Shown: positions 60,342 to 64,000 of the stretch, in pieces | How the letters are laid out: each line of letters starts with the position of its first letter | Position numbering within the stretch: the stretch's first letter is position 1 | Assembly (NCBI RefSeq): GCF_900107635.1 | Contig: NZ_FNRD01000002.1 | Location: 1 to 64,000 of the forward strand | Source of the DNA: Flavobacterium gillisiae | GTDB taxonomy: Bacteria; Bacteroidota; Bacteroidia; Flavobacteriales; Flavobacteriaceae | Length of the DNA: 64,000 nt | Reading direction: 5' to 3' | Program-made: the position numbers and the translations under genes | Notes under the pieces: generated by a model | What the model was told of the DNA's origin: nothing | The model's database searches: none | What the model saw: the letters and a program-made list of their open reading frames with translations, nothing else

Positions 60342-61337
60342 TTACACCAGTTTAGCAGCAACTAGATATTCAGCAATTTGAATTGTATTTGTCGCAGCTC
60401 CTTTTCTTAAATTATCAGCTACAATCCACATATTTAATGTGTTTGCCTGGCTTTCGTCGCGACGAATTCTACCCACGAAAACATCATCTTTTCCTTGCGC
60501 GTACATTGGCATCGGATAGGTATAAGTGTCATTGTTATCTTGAACTACTACTCCATCAGTGTGATGTAAAATATTTTGAATATCTGAAACCACAAAATCA
60601 TTCGAAAACTCCACATTTACTGCTTCACTATGTCCACCTACGATTGGCACACGCACAGCAGTTGCAGTAACTGCAATCGTTCTGTCATCTAATATTTTTT
60701 GAGTCTCACGAACCAATTTCATTTCTTCCTTAGTATATCCATTTTCTTCGAATGAATCACATTGTGGAATTGCATTTCTATGAATTGGATATTTGTATGC
60801 CATTTCACCTTGAACTCCTGCATATTCATTTTCTAGCTGTTGTACGGCCTTAACTCCTGTTCCAGTAATAGATTGATAAGTAGAAACGATCACACGCTTG
60901 ATGTTGTATTTTTTATGCAAAGGGGCTAAAACCAATACCATCTGAATTGTAGAACAATTTGGGTTAGCTATAATTTTATCTTCTTTAGTTAATGAAGAAG
61001 CATTGATTTCAGGAACAATCAATTTTTTAGTTGGATCCATTCTCCATGCTGAAGAGTTGTCGATAACGGTTGTTCCAGCAGCAGCAAACTTTGGAGCCCA
61101 CTCTAAAGAAGTTTCTCCTCCAGCAGAAAACAAAGCAATGTCTGCTTTCATATCTACTGCGGTTTGCATCCCTACAACACTATAGTTTTTACCATTAAAG
61201 GCAATTTCTTTACCCACTGATCTTTCTGAAGCAACAAGAATTAATTCATCAGCAGTCGATAAAAAATTTCTTTCTGCTAATACTTGTAACATAACCTCTC
61301 CAACCATACCGGTTGCACCTACAACTGCTATTTTCAT
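60342..61337 (-). CDS. asd: Aspartate-semialdehyde dehydrogenase
   Basis: A 331-residue enzyme. The N-terminal GATGMVGEVM nucleotide-binding loop is near residues 8-17, the catalytic Cys is in NPNCSTIQ (near 128), and the substrate-binding VPIVGGHSEAVNVEF is near 235. It reduces aspartyl phosphate to the semialdehyde for lysine, diaminopimelate, threonine and methionine synthesis, so it also feeds the peptidoglycan precursor pathway. Promoter at 61375-61404, terminator at 60274-60321: a monocistronic gene. Confidence 0.96.
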   Translation of the reverse strand: MKIAVVGATGMVGEVMLQVLAERNFLSTADELILVASERSVGKEIAFNGKNYSVVGMQTAVDMKADIALFSAGGETSLEWAPKFAAAGTTVIDNSSAWRMDPTKKLIVPEINASSLTKEDKIIANPNCSTIQMVLVLAPLHKKYNIKRVIVSTYQSITGTGVKAVQQLENEYAGVQGEMAYKYPIHRNAIPQCDSFEENGYTKEEMKLVRETQKILDDRTIAVTATAVRVPIVGGHSEAVNVEFSNDFVVSDIQNILHHTDGVVVQDNNDTYTYPMPMYAQGKDDVFVGRIRRDESQANTLNMWIVADNLRKGAATNTIQIAEYLVAAKLV

Positions 61338-61374
61338 TTCTATATTTTTATAATTGAATATTAAATTTGAGTTA

Positions 61375-61404
61375 CAAAAGTAAGTAATATTAAAACCAAA
61401 ACAA
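61375..61404 (-). promoter_or_regulatory. Promoter of asd
   Basis: On the minus strand TTG (61402-61404), exactly 19 bases, TACTTTTG (61375-61382). It lies 38 bases before the start codon. Confidence 0.7.
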
Positions 61405-61453
61405 GACGCTTCACAAAAAATAACAAAATGTTACAATTGTAACAATAAAGAAA

Positions 61454-61476
61454 AACCATCCGTTTTGCGGATGGTT
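61454..61476 (-). terminator. Terminator of mscL
   Basis: Stem AACCATCCG (61454-61462) / CGGATGGTT (61468-61476) with an A-run on its left, giving U's on the minus strand. It is 29 bases after the mscL stop. Confidence 0.85.
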
Positions 61477-61504
61477 AAGTTGAACATATAGTATAGCGGT
61501 CTTC

Positions 61505-61927
61505 TTATTTTTTTAGTAAATCTCTAATTTGAGTAAGTAATTCTTCTTGAGTTGGTCCCGCTGGAGCAGCTACTGCAGCAACAACTTCCTCTTTTTTCTT
61601 TGCTTTTTCAGCAGCTCTTAATATTACAAATACAAAGAAAGCAATAATAATAAAATTAATTGTAGCTTGTACTAGGTTACCGTAAGTGATTACAGCAGCT
61701 CCAGCTTCTTTCGCTGCATCGAGATCAACATAACTATTTCCGTCAAGTGTAATGAATTTAGTTGTAAAATCAACACCTCCAGTTATCAAACCTACAACTG
61801 GCATAATTACATCATCCACTACTGAACTGATAATTTTACCAAATGCCCCAGCAATAACAACTGCAGTTGCTAAACTTAACACGTCACCTTTCATTAAAGA
61901 GGCTTTAAAGTCACTTAAGAATCCCAT
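61505..61927 (-). CDS. mscL: Large-conductance mechanosensitive channel
   Basis: A 140-residue channel subunit, the usual size. An N-terminal amphipathic helix ([33 protein letters not shown]) leads into TM1, followed by the periplasmic loop ([13 protein letters not shown]), TM2 ([18 protein letters not shown]) and the charged C-terminal bundle [13 protein letters not shown]. It opens under membrane tension to release solutes during osmotic downshock. Monocistronic; no promoter motif of the Bacteroidota kind was found in its 85-base upstream gap. Confidence 0.97.
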   Translation of the reverse strand: MGFLSDFKASLMKGDVLSLATAVVIAGAFGKIISSVVDDVIMPVVGLITGGVDFTTKFITLDGNSYVDLDAAKEAGAAVITYGNLVQATINFIIIAFFVFVILRAAEKAKKKEEVVAAVAAPAGPTQEELLTQIRDLLKK

Positions 61928-62012
61928 ATTTTTTTTTTAATTAAAATTTATATAAATCTAAATTAATAAATATTTAACATAATTTAACATTTTATCGATA
62001 AACGACACAAAA

Positions 62013-64000
62013 TTATCGATAAAAAACTCTTTTTACACGTTGCGAAATACTCGTTAGCACTTCATAAGGTATTGTATTAAGCTTTTTTGCAATATGAGTA
62101 ACGGTTGGGCTTTCGCCAAAAATTATAACCGAATCTCCTTCCGTGCAATTAATTTCCGTAACATCGACCATCAACATATCCATACAGATACTCCCTAAAA
62201 TCTTTGCTTTTCTATCTTTTATGGTTACAAATCCCACGCCATTCCCCCAGCCTCTAGAAATCCCGTCTGCATAGCCAATGGGAATTGTTGCAACCTTTGT
62301 AGGCTTCTCTGCCATAAACTTTCGGCCATAGCCAACGCTCTCACCAGCAGAAATAGCTCTAATTTGGGAAATAACAGATTTCAAAGTACCCACATTTTCC
62401 AAATATTTTTGTTCTGCAGAATCATTCGACACTCCATAAAGTCCTATTCCTAAACGAACCATATTAAATTGAGAGTCCGGATAATTACTTATCCCAGAAG
62501 TATTCAAAATATGACGAATCGGGTTTACGTCCAATTCCTCCATGATTTTGGAGGACATTCTATCAAATAAATTAATTTGGGAAAGTGTAAAATCACGATG
62601 CTTCAAATCATCACTTGTGGCAAGATGTGACAAAATACTTCGTATCTGCACGGTATTATTCCCTTTCAAAGTAGCTATTAACTCTTCTATTGAGTCTTCC
62701 TCAAAACCAAGTCGATGCATCCCTGTATCCAGCTTGATATGAATAGGAAAGTGATGCAAGTTCTTTTCTTTTGCAATTTTCAAAAAGGCATAAAGTCCTT
62801 TTAGGCAATATATTTCAGGCTCTAATTGATATTGTATAATTGCCGAGAAACTCGTGTTCTCTGGGTTAAGAACCATAATTGGCAATTGAATACCGCCGTT
62901 CTTCAGTGAAATACCTTCATCGGCGAAAGCCACTCCCAGGTAATCCACTTTGTGGTGTTCAAGTAATTTAGCAATCTCCAGTCCTCCATTCCCATAACCA
63001 AATGCCTTTACCATAACCATGATTTTTACATTTGGCTTCAGTTTAGATTTAAAGAAATTTAAGTTATAACTGATTGCATTCAAGTTAATTTCAAGAACGG
63101 TCTCATGAGTTTTTTCTTCGAGTAGATACACTATTTCTTCAAACTGAAATGACCTTGCCCCTTTTATCAAAATGGTTTCATTCGCAAAATCAAGACTTTC
63201 AAAATTAGAGATAAATTCAGCCGTATTACTGAACGTAATGCAATTGACGAACTTATCTTTGAATGCCGAGATGGTTTCTCCAATGCCTATAACCCTACTT
63301 ACGTTATTAGAAACAATCAATTGCGAAACCTTAGAATACAGCTCCTCATTCGATAATCCGCTTTGAAAAATATCCGACAGAATAACCGTTTTCTTTTGGA
63401 ACTGCGTTTGACTTTCCAGAAAATCCAATGCAATCTTCAATGACTGAAAATCAGAACTATAACTATCATCGATAAGACTACAATTATTGATTCCGGTCTT
63501 TACTTTTAATCGCATTTCCACAGGAAACAGCAATAGCATCCTAGATTGAATCGTCTCAATATCATAATCGAAATATAACAATGCCATTAAACAAGAAATC
63601 GCATTTTCTATAGAAGCCGTATCTTGAAATGGAATTTTCAACTTATAAGAACTTCCTTTGTATTTGTAATATAATATCGTGTTTTGATCTTCTACCTCTT
63701 TTTTATACACAAAGACATCAGCTTCTCCTCTTCTAAAACTCCAGCTAAATGTTTTTATTTCTGGAAAAATATATTTGTCTACAAGATCCCTTTTTTGATA
63801 GATTATAATTTCAGCATCTTTAAAAAGAACTAATTTTTCTTTAACTTTTTGATCTAAATCAAGAAAACCCTCGTCATGCGAAGAACCTATATTTGTTAGA
63901 ATGCCTATTGTAGGCTTAATTACTTTTTCTAATTTTTCCATTTCATCAATGGTAGAAATTCCTGCTTCAAAAACACCTAGATTGTGCTTTTCATTAATCG
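62013..64000 (-). CDS. Bifunctional MurF / alanine racemase fusion (5' end outside window)
   Basis: An incomplete gene running off the right edge. The visible N-terminal part is the MurF C-terminal half: LGVFEAGIS and GILTNIGSSHDEGF, then LIDDSYSSDFQSLKIAL. It is joined to a complete alanine racemase: the PLP lysine in VMVKAFGYGNGG (near residue 310 of the visible part), the catalytic Tyr in SVGYGRKF, and SQRVKRVFYR at the end. MurF adds D-Ala-D-Ala to the UDP-muramyl tripeptide, and the racemase makes D-alanine, so fusion couples supply and use. This fusion is known in Bacteroidota. The frame stays open through position 64000. Confidence 0.92.
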   Translation of the reverse strand, partial: INEKHNLGVFEAGISTIDEMEKLEKVIKPTIGILTNIGSSHDEGFLDLDQKVKEKLVLFKDAEIIIYQKRDLVDKYIFPEIKTFSWSFRRGEADVFVYKKEVEDQNTILYYKYKGSSYKLKIPFQDTASIENAISCLMALLYFDYDIETIQSRMLLLFPVEMRLKVKTGINNCSLIDDSYSSDFQSLKIALDFLESQTQFQKKTVILSDIFQSGLSNEELYSKVSQLIVSNNVSRVIGIGETISAFKDKFVNCITFSNTAEFISNFESLDFANETILIKGARSFQFEEIVYLLEEKTHETVLEINLNAISYNLNFFKSKLKPNVKIMVMVKAFGYGNGGLEIAKLLEHHKVDYLGVAFADEGISLKNGGIQLPIMVLNPENTSFSAIIQYQLEPEIYCLKGLYAFLKIAKEKNLHHFPIHIKLDTGMHRLGFEEDSIEELIATLKGNNTVQIRSILSHLATSDDLKHRDFTLSQINLFDRMSSKIMEELDVNPIRHILNTSGISNYPDSQFNMVRLGIGLYGVSNDSAEQKYLENVGTLKSVISQIRAISAGESVGYGRKFMAEKPTKVATIPIGYADGISRGWGNGVGFVTIKDRKAKILGSICMDMLMVDVTEINCTEGDSVIIFGESPTVTHIAKKLNTIPYEVLTSISQRVKRVFYR

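Overview
The window looks like a chromosomal segment of a Flavobacterium-type member of the Bacteroidota. The evidence is strongly AT-rich DNA, promoters of the form TTG-N19-TAnnTTTG in place of sigma-70 boxes, no Shine-Dalgarno dependence, many lipoproteins, a DnaE with a fused proofreading domain, TonB/FtsX/LytTR/L,D-transpeptidase families of the Bacteroidota kind, and intergenic repeats. Almost everything is core-genome-like. No phage, insertion sequence, CRISPR array or conjugative element was seen.

Layout. 1-1850: gene-poor, with tandem promoters firing off the left edge, a 60-bp palindrome and two copies of a promoter/tRNA-Asp/terminator unit. 1852-9307 (-): DUF58 protein, thioredoxin, outer-membrane barrel protein, DnaE. 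9969-15039 (+): leuCD, an isopropylmalate/citramalate synthase and leuB, interrupted by palindromic repeats. 15209-19385: a LytTR two-component pair divergent from a four-gene exported operon (EF-hand, YHYH, MORN, SCO1). 19505-28939: housekeeping genes: RRM protein, rpsP-rimM-trmN6, a glutaryl-CoA-dehydrogenase-like enzyme, DUF3050, SGNH hydrolase, and an Mrp-Nfu-ferredoxin Fe-S cluster.

29150-39106: a MacB/HlyD-type efflux operon (adaptor, ATPase, two duplicated FtsX permeases) divergent from a sigma-54 response regulator (frameshifted as read) and its histidine kinase. The intergenic region carries two 16-bp dyads that look like enhancer sites. 39130-41505: alkyltransferase-like protein, LysE exporter, TrmB, DUF4440 lipoprotein. 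41668-51400: three paralogous L,D-transpeptidases around an M13 metallopeptidase, then a prolyl oligopeptidase.

51876-57122 (-): an overlapping five-gene light/DNA-repair operon with three different cryptochrome/photolyase types plus DUF2071 and a 45-residue DUF2256 protein. 57562-64000 (-): a TonB receptor with a His-rich exported partner, asd, mscL and the 3' part of a MurF-alanine racemase fusion that runs off the right edge.

The most interesting signals are the three-photolyase operon with one very divergent member, the paired regulatory repeats in front of the LytTR-linked and sigma-54-linked operons, and several dispersed palindromic repeat families that sit next to terminators or inside operons.
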